This document shows, in pieces, positions 1 to 9,730 of a stretch of 64,000 nucleotides of DNA. Below the pieces are notes generated by a model, which did no database searches, was not told the origin of the DNA, and saw only the letters and a list, made by a program, of their open reading frames with translations. The DNA is from Pseudomonas quebecensis (GTDB lineage Bacteria > Pseudomonadota > Gammaproteobacteria > Pseudomonadales > Pseudomonadaceae), in contig NZ_CP112866.1 in NCBI RefSeq assembly GCF_026410085.1, positions 2,108,001 to 2,172,000 of the forward strand, written 5' to 3'. Position 1 is the stretch's first letter; each line of letters opens with the position of its first letter. The translations under genes and the position numbers were made by a program.

Positions 1-223
1 CGTGTTGCCCGCATTCACCGGACGCGGGTATGGCAAGGCCATGCTGGATCACCTTGAAAGTCTCGCGCGGGAACTGGCGATTGAAGAGGTGGTGCTGGAT
101 GCGACGTTGAACGCCGCGAGTTTTTATCGAGCGTGTGGTTATGTCGGGGATGAGCAGGCCATTTACCACTCACCGTCGGGGTTGCAGTTGGCGTGTATCC
201 CGATGAAGAAGCGGGTTGGCTGA
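1..223 (+). CDS. GNAT-family N-acetyltransferase, C-terminal fragment
   Basis: The gene enters from the left edge, so its start is missing; the reading frame uses codons beginning at base 2. The visible 73 residues begin with the acetyl-CoA binding motif A of GNAT enzymes (a GRGYGKAMLDHLE stretch, the classic R/QxxGxG/A signature) followed by the beta5/alpha4 pattern ending in ASFYRACGYV, which is the usual end of the fold. This supports transfer of an acetyl group from acetyl-CoA to an amine, but GNAT substrates cannot be read from this part. The stop codon is followed by a roughly 150-base gap before the DUF488 gene. Confidence 0.85.
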   Translation, partial: VLPAFTGRGYGKAMLDHLESLARELAIEEVVLDATLNAASFYRACGYVGDEQAIYHSPSGLQLACIPMKKRVG

Positions 224-373
224 ACCGATGGCCTGATGAGCGAGGGCCATAGGTTTGTTACGCAATAATTGGCTCCGCTCGTCACTCGCATCGGCTCGTC
301 AATTTCAGCCGATGTTATAGTCCCGGCGTTTTTTTACCATTTGATCGCGCCGGCAGGCCTTGGGAGAATCTGC

Positions 374-850
374 ATGAACCTCTACACCGCAGGCTACGAG
401 GGACTGACCATCGACGCATTCATTGCACAACTCAAGCAGGCCGGGATCGACAGAGTGCTGGATGTGCGTGAATACCCGTTATCGCGAAAAAAAGGTTTTT
501 CCAAAAATGCATTTGCCCGGGATCTGGCCGCACAGGGGATCGCTTATGAGCATAACCGGTCGCTCGGCTGCCCAAAGCCCATACGCAAGCAGTACAAGGA
601 AGACGGTGATTGGACAACCTATGCGCGCGAGTTCAGGACTTATATCCGCACCCAAGGCACGGTGTTGAACGAGCTGGTTTGCAATGCAGCCCAGCAGCGG
701 ATTTGTATGGTCTGTTATGAGGCGGACGCCCGTTTTTGCCACCGCAGTTTGATCGCTGAAGCCGCGCAGGAGTTGACGCCCTCGCTCGACATTCAACACC
801 TACCCTTCAAAACAACGCTATTTGATGATCGTCTTCTTTCTGTCGCTTAG
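374..850 (+). CDS. DUF488 family protein
   Basis: 158 residues. The opening MNLYTAGYEG, the VLDVREYPLSRKKGF segment and a late CYEADARFCHRSLIAE block with a CxxxxxxCHR arrangement are hallmarks of DUF488 proteins. Biochemical function of the family is not settled. I chose the ATG at 374 because family members start with the Tyr-Thr-x-Gly-Tyr motif immediately after the initiator; an upstream in-frame extension has no family character. The 3' end overlaps the 3' end of the oppositely oriented gene at 807-1629 by 44 bases. The two form a convergent pair, and the gene opposite is frameshifted. Confidence 0.85.
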   Translation: MNLYTAGYEGLTIDAFIAQLKQAGIDRVLDVREYPLSRKKGFSKNAFARDLAAQGIAYEHNRSLGCPKPIRKQYKEDGDWTTYAREFRTYIRTQGTVLNELVCNAAQQRICMVCYEADARFCHRSLIAEAAQELTPSLDIQHLPFKTTLFDDRLLSVA

Positions 851-1629
851 GCGGATAAATCAGGCTTACGATCAACCACTGGCTGGGGAAACGATGAATC
901 GTGCCCATCAAGAGCATGAGCTCTTTGCTCGGTAGATGGGTTTCCAGCTTTTGCCGAAAGGGGAGTTCCCAGCCCTTTGCCCCGTGTTTGCGATAGACGT
1001 TCCTATAGAGCTGGCTGACTTCCCAGTCGACAATTTTATGAATATGGGTTCTCAATTCTCCGTCGGTCACACACTCATAAACGTAATGAAAGTCAAAGGG
1101 CACTTTTTCAAGGCGCTTGATGCTGGCGTGTTCTTGCTCTTCAAACAGGCTGGGTTGGCGCTGCATTGATTGCAGCTTGTCAATTTCCTCCGAAGTCCAT
1201 CCTTGCGAGGCTGATTTCTGAATGCGAAGTGCGGTGACGCGTGCAGGTTTGATCAGGCCTAGCGTGACGTTATGCTCAGTCCTGGCTTTATCCAATGCGT
1301 CAAAATTCTCATAAATTTTCAGCCTGTCCAGCAACACCCGCCGCTCGCACCAATCACCTGCGGGCAAAACTTTTCCCGCACAAATGCTGTCCACACCGAT
1401 CTTATGGCTTTCTGGCCTGCGGTCCGCAGGGCTTCGTTCGATGGAGGCTTCGATCCATTGCCACTTGGCAAACTGCTGATCGCTAGTGATCAAGCGGAAC
1501 GGTACTGGATACAGCCTTATAAGATTTGCCTTCCTCATCCATCCCTGCGACGCAGGACGTTTCGGCATATTTTGCGCTTGGGGAAGGGTAGGTTTTGCAT
1601 AGGATCAATATCCGAACTTTGCGTTTCAT
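807..1629 (-). pseudogene. Conserved hypothetical DUF488-partner gene, frameshifted
   Basis: Two frames together read as one protein of about 273 residues. The N-terminal 35 residues (MKRKVRILILCKTYPSPSAK..., ending MDEEGK) run from 1629 to about 1525. The remainder (LIRLYPVPFRLITSDQQF... to the stop at 807) is one frame over. One extra base at about 1524 explains the shift, because GGC AAA then CTT ATA AGG reads GK-LIR. I know no function for it; the body is soluble, without signal peptide or membrane segments, and rich in charged residues. It is convergent with the DUF488 gene and overlaps it by 44 bases. It may be a real mutation or a sequencing error; the downstream frame is intact and shows no decay. 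Confidence 0.7.
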
Positions 1630-1999
1630 GCAGGCCATATTCAGATGTCTTTTTTGAACTGTATCCAGAGATGGGAAAACTGCCAGATAGACGTGTAACC
1701 GCATATGCAGATCGCCTGCATCACCGCTATGTCAGTCCACGCAAAGGTCGGTATCAGGGCGCATACAGGCGCGCAGGCAGTCGAGACCTGCGCGACGGAC
1801 GGTCCTTGAATCGCCGGCGGGGTCGGTCTCAAACAAGACGTAAGCGGGGTCGATCAGCATCAGCATGCCTCCTCGGAGATGGGGGAGCAGAATAACAAGC
1901 ACGGTTGCCTGTATGCCGCAAAACTACTCCATCTGTGTCTACCGCCCCCCTTGTCAGCCCATTAGCCTCAAGCCCCCTTAACTCACACCCGAGCCCCCC
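1630..1999. other. 370-base stretch without a supportable gene
   Basis: Between the start of the frameshifted gene and the cupin gene I see no open frame with family character on either strand. The region should hold the divergent promoters of the two flanking genes, but I could not pick a convincing -35/-10 pair. The 80 bases before the cupin are C-rich. Confidence 0.4.
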
Positions 2000-2329
2000 A
2001 TGGATCTTACCGCCGTCCCGTTTTGCACCACCGATTGGTCCAGCGTTGAACCCGTCATCTATCCCGGCGTAACGGGCAGTGCCACCTGGCGCACCGGGCA
2101 CTTTGGCACGACTCGCGTGCGCATGGTGGAGTACAGCGCCGGTTACCTGGCGGATCATTGGTGCACGCGCGGTCATGTGCTGTTGTGTCTGGAAGGCGAG
2201 TTGCACACCGAGCTGGCGGATGGGCGTCGGTTTACGTTGACGGCCGGGATGAGTTATCAGGTGGGCAATGATATGGAAGCGCACCGTTCATCGACGCTGG
2301 ACGGTGCGAAGCTGTTTATCGTGGATTGA
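2000..2329 (+). CDS. DHCW-motif cupin fold protein
   Basis: 109 residues forming a single small cupin barrel. The segment ADHWCTRGHVLLCLEGEL carries the DHW-C pattern that names the DHCW-motif cupin family, followed by the second cupin motif region (GMSYQVGNDMEAHRSS) with a late His. Cupins bind a metal through His and acidic residues and can be enzymes or sensors; no substrate can be assigned here. Soluble, no signal peptide. The start at 2000 gives the family's usual length. It is convergent with the copper genes on the minus strand, with a 42-base gap. Confidence 0.8.
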   Translation: MDLTAVPFCTTDWSSVEPVIYPGVTGSATWRTGHFGTTRVRMVEYSAGYLADHWCTRGHVLLCLEGELHTELADGRRFTLTAGMSYQVGNDMEAHRSSTLDGAKLFIVD

Positions 2330-2371
2330 TGGACGGGTTGAGGTGAGCCAACCCGAACCAAGCAGCTGCAA

Positions 2372-2839
2372 TCAGTGCTTATGGCTAGGGTCCATGCCGT
2401 CTACGCCTCGGGCGATGGCCTTGACTTCAATCGCCTGCTGTTCGCCCTTGGCATTTTCCACGGTCAGGGTCAGCGGCACCGGGTCACCTTCCTTGATCTG
2501 CCCGGTCAGGCCCATCAGCATCACGTGGTAACCATTGGGGTCGAGGGTCACGGCTTTGCCGGCAGGCAGGGCCACCGAATCCACGGGGCCCATGCGCATG
2601 ACGTCGTCCTTCATGCTCATCTCATGGATCTGCACGTCCTTGGCCACCGGCGAGGCTACACGCAGCAGCTTGCTGTCGACGTCGGCGGTGACGGTCATGA
2701 ACGCGCCGCTGGAGGGCTGGCCCGCAACGGTCGCGCGAACCCAGGCATCGCTGACCTGCACCTGGGCGCTGGCGTGAGCGGCGAGGCCCAGCAGGGTCAG
2801 GCCAAGGGTGAGGCGCTTGAGGTGTTGAACGGCAGTCAT
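2372..2839 (-). CDS. Periplasmic copper chaperone PCu(A)C
   Basis: 155 residues with a Sec signal peptide (about residues 1-24, cut after AHASA). The mature part has the PCuAC copper site: IHEMSMKDD followed by RMGP and later YHVMLMGL, matching the His/Met-rich H(M)x10Mx21HxM pattern that binds Cu(I) outside the inner membrane. Known family members deliver copper to the CuA centre of cytochrome c oxidase, often with SCO proteins. The ATG overlaps the stop codon of the SCO gene by one base (TAATG), indicating translational coupling. The C-terminus ends DPSHKH, a further possible copper ligand. Confidence 0.92.
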   Translation of the reverse strand: MTAVQHLKRLTLGLTLLGLAAHASAQVQVSDAWVRATVAGQPSSGAFMTVTADVDSKLLRVASPVAKDVQIHEMSMKDDVMRMGPVDSVALPAGKAVTLDPNGYHVMLMGLTGQIKEGDPVPLTLTVENAKGEQQAIEVKAIARGVDGMDPSHKH

Positions 2840-3444
2840 TAGCAGACCTCCATGACGGTGAGCAGGTCTTCTGCGCACTCTTGAGCGGTGAGGGATGCCT
2901 GGAGCCCCAGGCGCAGGTTGCCACGGGTGTCGAAGACAAAACTGGTGGCGGTGTGGGACAGGGTGTAGGTGTCGCCAGCGGGGATCTTTTCATAAAAGAT
3001 CCCGAATTCCTTGGCGGCCACGGCGATTTCTTCCGGCGTGCCGTACAGCGCTTCAAAGCTGGGGTCGAAGGCCTTGACGTACTTGTCGAGAATCTCCGGC
3101 GTGTCGCGCTCCGGGTCCAGGGTGATGAAGATCACTTGCATGATTTCACCGTCGCGGCCCATCAGCTTCTTGGCCTGGGCGGCGCGGGCGAGGGTAGTAG
3201 GGCACACCGCCGGGCACTGGGTGAAGCCGAAGAACACCACCGGCATCAGGCCACGGTAGGAACTGAGGGTGACGGTGTCGCCCTCGGTGTTCTTGAGCTT
3301 GAACGTGCGGCCCATGATCTTGTCGCTCAAGTCCTTGCCGTACTTGAAGTTCAGTTTGGGGCTGTTGTCACAACCGGCCAGCAGGCCCAGGCCCATCAGG
3401 CCCATACCGGCCAGGACCTTGCGGCGGGTGAATAACGTACTCAT
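2839..3444 (-). CDS. SCO1/SenC family copper-dependent electron transport lipoprotein
   Basis: 201 residues from ATG 3444. The N-terminus carries Arg7-Arg8 and a hydrophobic stretch ending LLAGC, so Cys25 is the likely lipidated residue. The thioredoxin-like domain has the SCO copper motif CPAVC (Cys77, Cys81) and the conserved His in TLSHTATS, the three Cu ligands of the family. SCO proteins assemble the CuA site of cytochrome oxidases or act in redox sensing. It forms a two-gene unit with the PCuAC chaperone directly downstream. Confidence 0.93.
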   Translation of the reverse strand: MSTLFTRRKVLAGMGLMGLGLLAGCDNSPKLNFKYGKDLSDKIMGRTFKLKNTEGDTVTLSSYRGLMPVVFFGFTQCPAVCPTTLARAAQAKKLMGRDGEIMQVIFITLDPERDTPEILDKYVKAFDPSFEALYGTPEEIAVAAKEFGIFYEKIPAGDTYTLSHTATSFVFDTRGNLRLGLQASLTAQECAEDLLTVMEVC

Positions 3445-3638
3445 CAACTGTGCATCCTGTAAAACGCCTGCATTGCGCCGGGTCTAGCCGTCAGGCTGGG
3501 AAAAGCAGGCATTTGAAGTAAGAAACGCGAAGGGCGCCAAGTCTACCAACCCCTACCCGCCTGCGTAATCTGCGACGTTCTGCCACAGGGGCGCGTCGCG
3601 CTTCATCCGTTGGCGGCGGTGATGGTAGAGTCGCCGCC

Positions 3639-4022
3639 ATGAAATTGAGCCTGCCCGACCGTTCCCTGATCGCCTGGACCCTGTACTGCTGCGTGCTGAT
3701 GAACCTGTTCGTGTGCGGTTTGAGCCATGGTCAGATGCTCGGCCAGCAGCTCAACGGGATCGGCGGGGCGTTCTGTTCAGTGGACGGCAAACCCGCGCCA
3801 CTTTCCGATAAAGGGTCGGGTGACGCGGCTTCCAGCAACATTTCGAACTACATTGCCTGCCCGGTGTGCGCAGCCCTGAACGTGGCCCTGGTGTTCCTGA
3901 TCGGCCTGGCCTGGCTCCTGGGCCTGGGTCAAACCCCGCGCCCGGCCCATGCCCATCGCAACAAAGCGCCGCCGCGCTACGCCTGGCCCTCGGCCAACCC
4001 TCGCGCTTCTCCCGCCTTCTGA
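3639..4022 (+). CDS. DUF2946 domain protein
   Basis: 127 residues with two hydrophobic segments (about 9-28 and 80-95) and a CPVCAAL motif just before the second; this layout is that of DUF2946 proteins, which often sit near copper and TonB-receptor genes in Pseudomonas. The C-terminus is basic and Pro-rich (HRNKAPPRYAWPS). Function unknown, likely inner membrane. It is divergent from the SCO/PCuAC pair, with a 194-base shared upstream region, which suggests but does not prove a link to copper. Confidence 0.75.
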   Translation: MKLSLPDRSLIAWTLYCCVLMNLFVCGLSHGQMLGQQLNGIGGAFCSVDGKPAPLSDKGSGDAASSNISNYIACPVCAALNVALVFLIGLAWLLGLGQTPRPAHAHRNKAPPRYAWPSANPRASPAF

Positions 4023-4084
4023 CGTGTGCCTTGGGCCTCCTGTGACCAGGGGGCATTCTATCGTCACGACTGTGAGTGCGTTTC

Positions 4085-4606
4085 ATGAGCTATCCATCGC
4101 CAACCGGCGCCGTTCGCCTGCGCGCAGCACCGGCGCCTGCGCAATACCCCAGCAATGCCCGTTGTTTCGTCCACCTGGACGCCCGTTTGTTGCCCTATTG
4201 GCACAGCCTGTTCGACATCTGCCCGGCGCTGCTCAAACTCGACCCGCCCGAAGGCCTGAACCTGTTTCGCAGCTTTATGACCTGGGCCTACCGCAACCAG
4301 CCGGCCGGGGATTGGACCTACCACCTGAACGTGTGCCGTTGGTTGCTCGGCTCGGCCTACCGCACGCGCATCAATGAGGAACCCGTTGAAGCGTTCATGG
4401 CCGCCGCTGCGGCAGGCTGGATCAATACCGATCACAGCCGGGCCGAAGGTATCGTGCTGGCGTGGCGCACGCTGCGGGTATTCGATTGGAAAGCCACGCC
4501 GCCCGTCACCGTTGAACAACCGCCTTTGCCGCCGCCCGGTTGGGATTTCGCCTGGAGCGCGCTGACCCGGCGCGGTGAGTTCCGCGGCTGGCAGGCGCTG
4601 ACTTGA
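4085..4606 (+). CDS. Conserved hypothetical protein
   Basis: 173 residues from the ATG at 4085; a GTG nine bases upstream is a possible alternative. I do not recognise a named family. The protein is soluble, Trp-rich (TWAYRNQPAGDWTYHLNVCRWLL, WINTD, WAR-type segments) and has no signal peptide. It lies 62 bases after the DUF2946 gene in the same direction and converges on the large effector-like gene with a 33-base gap. Confidence 0.6.
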   Translation: MSYPSPTGAVRLRAAPAPAQYPSNARCFVHLDARLLPYWHSLFDICPALLKLDPPEGLNLFRSFMTWAYRNQPAGDWTYHLNVCRWLLGSAYRTRINEEPVEAFMAAAAAGWINTDHSRAEGIVLAWRTLRVFDWKATPPVTVEQPPLPPPGWDFAWSALTRRGEFRGWQALT

Positions 4607-4639
4607 TCTGACTCAGTTGTTCGCGGCGCTGACCTGTCT

Positions 4640-7600
4640 TCAGTCGATGAAATCCAAGACCTCCTTGATTTTGTCCGGTCTGAAGACACCTTCCGTGCCG
4701 CCGTCTGTGACCAGGGTAAAGGTCCCGTCCGGCTTCACATCGATGGCGGTCGCGCTGGCCAGGGTCATTGTCACACCGGGTTTTTGCACAATCGAGAGCA
4801 GAGGTTTGCGACCGTCTACTTCCTGACCCAACACACTGGCCATGCCCACAACGGATTTTGAGTTGCTGCCGCCGACGAAAATGACCTTGCCGCCGCCGTC
4901 CAATGATTGTTCCAGGGCCTCCAGTTCAGTGGCCGCGTGTCCATGGCTCAAGCCCATCGCCACGTTACTGCCGGTCAGGTGCATCAAGGTGCGTTTGCCA
5001 TAGACGCCGTTCTTAAGATCCGTCAGTACCACCAGCGCTGAGCAGTCCGACAGACCTCGGGTGGACAACACCGTATCGCTGTCATCGAGCGTGCGGCTGA
5101 ACCCCATTTCCACCTCTTCGCGGGGGGCCGTCCGGGGAGAGATGACCTCGGCGAGGGTGCCTGGCGCGGTGGGCGTCTCATAGCTGTGGTCGTAAGGAGC
5201 CTTGGGCTGTTCGATCAGCTCGTCCAGCCACTTTGGATCGGTGGGGCTCATAACCCCGGTGGGGCCATTCAGTATTTTCCGCCCACCGGCCTGCCATTCG
5301 GTCATTACCGCTTTGAGCCGGCTCGTGTACTCACGGGCCGGGCAGGCAATACCGGCCCAGGGATCGACGATCCATGCATCCCGCCATATAGCCTCGGAAA
5401 AATCACGGGTTGCCGGCGGGCGCTCCACAGGGCCTCCGATCACGGTGAACGCATGAGCGTTACCCGCCGACCATTCATAAGCCCGGCCACCGCTTTTGGT
5501 GACGATGTCCTTCGACAGCTGGCTCATTTCGCCACAGTTGCCGGCTCCGGCCTTCAGGATCATGTCCCCTCGATTCGGTGCATGGGGGTTGGTGGTACGG
5601 CGCATCCACTCCACGGTGGTGGCGGCCGCTTCGGCGCGTGCAAGATCGCTGGCTGAATGCACCTGGTTACCCGGCCCCAGGCCTGTCGCCTTGAGCCCGC
5701 GACTGAACGAGTCCTGCGTGCCTTTAGCGTAGAAGGCGTTTTTTTGCTCGGCCGTCAACGTGCTGAATCGAGCGGGTTTGGTCAATGGGCGCACACGTGC
5801 CGGCTTGAGGGCAATATCCGGCTTTTCGATGGCGTGGCGGCTTTGCAGTTGGTACACCACTTCGCGTTTTTGCTCGGCGGTCATACCTGAAACGCTGGCT
5901 TTGAGGTCCTGGATCTGGGCCTTTGTGTAGCCATTTTTTCGCAACTGTTTCAGGGCCTTGTCCAGCGGTGGCAGCGCAATCAAGTCGGCGTCGAAAGGCA
6001 CCGCGGCAGTGCCTTGGCGCTGGGTCAGTTCACTGCGGTAGTGCTTGACCAGATCCAGATCCGCCGCGGTGGCTTCGCAGCGAATGAAGTTCACTTTGCC
6101 GGTCTGCCCATCCGTAATCAGCGCTTTGTAGAACGCTGCGGTGTCTGCTTCGACGATCAGGTACTTGCGGGTGTCGGCGGGGTTGGAACTGGAAACCACA
6201 ACGCCACGGACTTCACGGGAATCATTGCAAGCGTCGCTGATTCGGCCAAGTTTCACCGCATAGGTGCGCTCGCGCAGGAACGCGCTGTCGCTGTTGTCGT
6301 ACATGCCGAATCGAGCGTTTTTGCTGATGTCGCCTTTGACCACGGTTTTGTATCGGACGTGCGCTTTACCGGGCAGCGGCACCAGCTTGCTCCCCAGTTC
6401 GGTATCCACCACTCGATTGATGCGCTTTTCGAAAATCACTTCCCGGTCGCCGTTGAACAAGGATTTGCGCGCAGCGGGGAACAGCCGAACGTGCTCCAGC
6501 GATTGCAGCTCTTTGCCCGCCAAGTCGGTGACGGGCTCCAGGGCTTTGGTGAAGCACCTATCATTGGCGCCGCGTTTGGCCCTGCGCGACAGGGCAGTCG
6601 GCGCCGGACAAACATCCTCGAACCGGTCGAGGCGGTCCGTGCGTTCGGTGGACTCCAGATCACTCAACAGCCCAGGCTGGTCGGCATCGTAGCGATAGAC
6701 CTTTTCGCCCTCTACCAGATCGAAGCCGCTGGAGCGGGCAATGGTGTAAGCGTCGGACGAAACAGGCCGTTCGAGCATCAGCGGCGCGGCACCGTCGGCG
6801 AAGCGTTGCCGGCCGACTGCTGTACCTGTGGCCGCCTCCTCGCGGGAGACAGAGAAGGGATCTTCGGGCCGCTCGGCGGCGCCTATGGAGAACAACGTAT
6901 TGAGCAAACCGTCGAGGGCCTTTGCTGCGCCGTCGCGGCGTTCGGCCTCGGTGTCGCCTGAAAGGGATTTTTGCGCCCCCAGGACGCTTTCGCCGAGGCC
7001 TGCCAGAAACGCCAGCGCCGCCACCGGTTCGGCGATGGGGGCCAGTTTGCCCAGCAGGCCGGCTGCCACACAAAGGTCGTTGAGCCAGGTGTCGCGCGTC
7101 ACTTCATCGTTGGACTTGATGGTGACCTCTGCATCACGGCTCATCCGCTGGCAGGTCGCCCGCATGATGCTGTCGAATACATCGCCGGTGATGCGTAGGT
7201 TGCCGCTGTCGATCACGGTGCCCTCCAGACGATCCCAGGCGCCGGTGCTCAAGTTGCGCAGGGCGGTGTCGACGCCTTTCTCCGGGCGATCCTTGAGAAG
7301 CTGGTCACCAAACGGAATCAGCGCCTTGAAGAGGCTCACGACAGCGCTGCTGGAAGTGTCCTGGCGGTCGGACAGGCTGAAGTGCGATGCCAACGCTGTG
7401 CGCCTGTTCGGGTCCTTGCATTCATCGGCGATCCATTTGTCCATGCTTTCGAGCGAGGCGAACTTCAGGAACTCTGGCGTGCGGCCTGGGATGTAGAGGA
7501 TCTGCCGACCGTCACGACGGCCTTTGAGGTAGAGGTACCGGCCGTCGTCCTGCTCGGTGAATCGCAGGATGTCCGTGGATCTGAAACCATTGATATCGAA

Positions 7601-9698
7601 TGCATGCACGCGGACCTTGCCCTTGACCGGTGCGCGTGCCTGCAGTGCTTGGAGCGGCACCGGTTGCTCGGGACCCACCGGCACATTAGAGACGGCCTTC
7701 ATGACCCACTCATAGTCGCTGCGGGTAAATTGTTCTGCGGCCGGGATTCGGGCACGTTCGGCAGGGGAGGCTCGTTCGTACGCATTCAACTGGCTGCGGG
7801 CGCTGTAGATAAACTGGCCTTTAAGGATGTCGCGATACTCGTCGGCGTGGTCCGTCCAGAAACTGTCCAGCTTGTCGTTCATGTGTTTCTGGAAGTCGGT
7901 GGACCAGGCTTCGTGCATGATCTTTGAGGGGGGCAGGGGGAATTCGTTATGTTTGCCGTAGCCTCCGGCATGACTTTTACCGGGGCCGTCGAAGTAGAGG
8001 CCGGCTTCGAAATCCAGGTTGTTGGGCACCGCGTCGTGTTCCGAAAAATTCTTGAGCAAGGCATCGGGCAAGCGCAGTGAAGACTTCGGTTCCTTGCCCA
8101 TGTGCTCCCATCCTGTCTGGGTGTCCGCGCTTTGGGAGCCGTCGAATCGGTTCAGATAGATTGTGTCGGCATCGAAGGGCTTGCCGGTCAACTTGAGGAT
8201 GATTGCTTCGGCCCACTTTTTCGCTTCCTGACGAACATTCGGCAGCGCTCGATTGACATTGAGCAGGCGGGTAGCGAAATCACGTTTGTCGGCCCTGGAC
8301 TGTGCCAATGCCGCGAACTGCGCCTGAGCCTGGGTGCCGAGGTTGCCAAGGGCTACGTAAGATCGGGTGTCGGCAGACCGCAGTGGGTCGTTTGGTGCAA
8401 TCGGATCAAAGGCCCGCTGTGCGTTCAGGTGCTGGATACGCGCGCGTTGGGCGGCGCTGTCGGCCTGGGGCGGTTCGCCCTGGAAGTCGGCAACCACGCC
8501 CAGTGGCGTGGCAATGAAACCGTTGCCTGGAACGATCTGCAGCGACTGATCGGGTGAAGGCGCGATCACCCTGGCCACCGTCATGATCGGGCCGGCGATA
8601 GCCCCCCAGCCGGATTCGTCGGTCGGTGTAAACACCGCGACATCATCGGCTTTTTTGACCAACAGCGTACCGGTGGACGGGTTCAGTTCCAGTTGTGCCA
8701 GGTCGAGCCCCTTGACCTGCATCCACTCCCGCACCGCTGGATGGTCGAACAGGCTGCGATACAGCTCCAGCCATTGGCCTAACCCCGTTTGGGCGGGCAC
8801 GCGCACCCAGGCAGGCTCCTCGCCCCGGTTCGCCTTGCTTAGCTCGTCGGTGAAGGCGGTGACCAGGCGTTGCTCATACGCGTCGCGAGGCTTACTCGAC
8901 AGCGATTGCTGCACAACCGACCACGCTACGCCGAACATGGACGCCGCTGCGGGGCCGAGGGTGCCGGATAAGGAGTCGACCATGTGTTTGCGGTTTTGTG
9001 TGACGCGTTGGTAGTCCGATGGTTGATAGCTCGCATCCGTCGCCAGGGGTACCTGCAGGGAAGGGACGTCGCGTGATGGCTTCAGGCCGTTGCTTGCAAG
9101 CGAGGTCGTGGGGCAGGTCGGTGGCGCCACGGGCCGCATAAAAGTTGCTGATGATGTTCAGGGGGGCACTGCGCGCGCCGGTGTATTCGAAGGCGCCCGG
9201 CAAGGTTGGCATCAGCTCGCGCGTTGCGGCGAGCAGGTCGCCGGATACCTGGTTCCAGGCTGGGTTGTTACGGGTGAGCTTCATCCGTACGCCATTGCTG
9301 ACCCATTCGATCCGACCCTCTGACGGGAGCACGCTGAAGTGCGTGAGGTTGATCTTTTTATTGCGCGCGAACGAAGCAAACGGCTCTTGCTTGAGCGTTT
9401 CGGTAAACCGTGCCAATGCCTGGCCGAAGGTTGAGTTGGCCGGGATGTTGTCGATGGTTGCGGCGGGTGGGGCGTTTGTCGGGTTGGCTTGCAGTGCAAT
9501 CACTCTGTCCAGGAGGGCGGCGGAGCACGAGCGGCTCAGTAAGTCGTCCGCCTCCTTTACCGAGTCGCCCGGTGCCGCGCGTGTCGATCGGCCACTGTTG
9601 GACGTTTCGCCGGGCCCAAGGCTGTCTACATTCTGCGGGTTTTGCCGCGCAAAGGCCGAGGCTGGAAAGCGACTCGCGGGAGATTGAGCTGTACGCAT
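4640..9698 (-). CDS. Very large type III effector-like toxin with two candidate Cys-enzyme sites (one frameshift as sequenced)
   Basis: Reads as one protein of about 1685 residues if a one-base excess near 9094 is removed; residues 1-201 are in one frame (9698 to about 9095) and the rest in another, open to 4640. The first 50 residues are 16% Ser, have Ala at position 4 and no Asp/Glu before residue 25, the pattern of Pseudomonas syringae type III export signals. The N-terminal half has two similar segments (FGQALARF... and LGQWLELYRSLFDHPAVREW...). Near the C-terminus lies a Cys-His-Asp set: AGNCGEMS (Cys codon 5536-5534), NAHAFTVI (His 5455-5453), IVDPWAG (Asp 5365-5363), like papain/transglutaminase or Pasteurella toxin deamidases. 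The last domain has T-x5-C in STRGLSDC (Thr 5062, Cys 5044) and LMHLTG (His 4981), like LSGC deamidases. The roles are inference. No chaperone gene is adjacent. Confidence 0.7.
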
Positions 9699-9730
9699 GC
9701 AGGTGTCTTCACTGTGAAGGGAGATTCACC

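Noticed and set aside
2372..2878. Start of the PCuAC gene at an upstream in-frame codon (2878)
   Set aside because: That extension lies inside the SCO gene and would disrupt the signal peptide; ATG 2839 overlaps the SCO stop.
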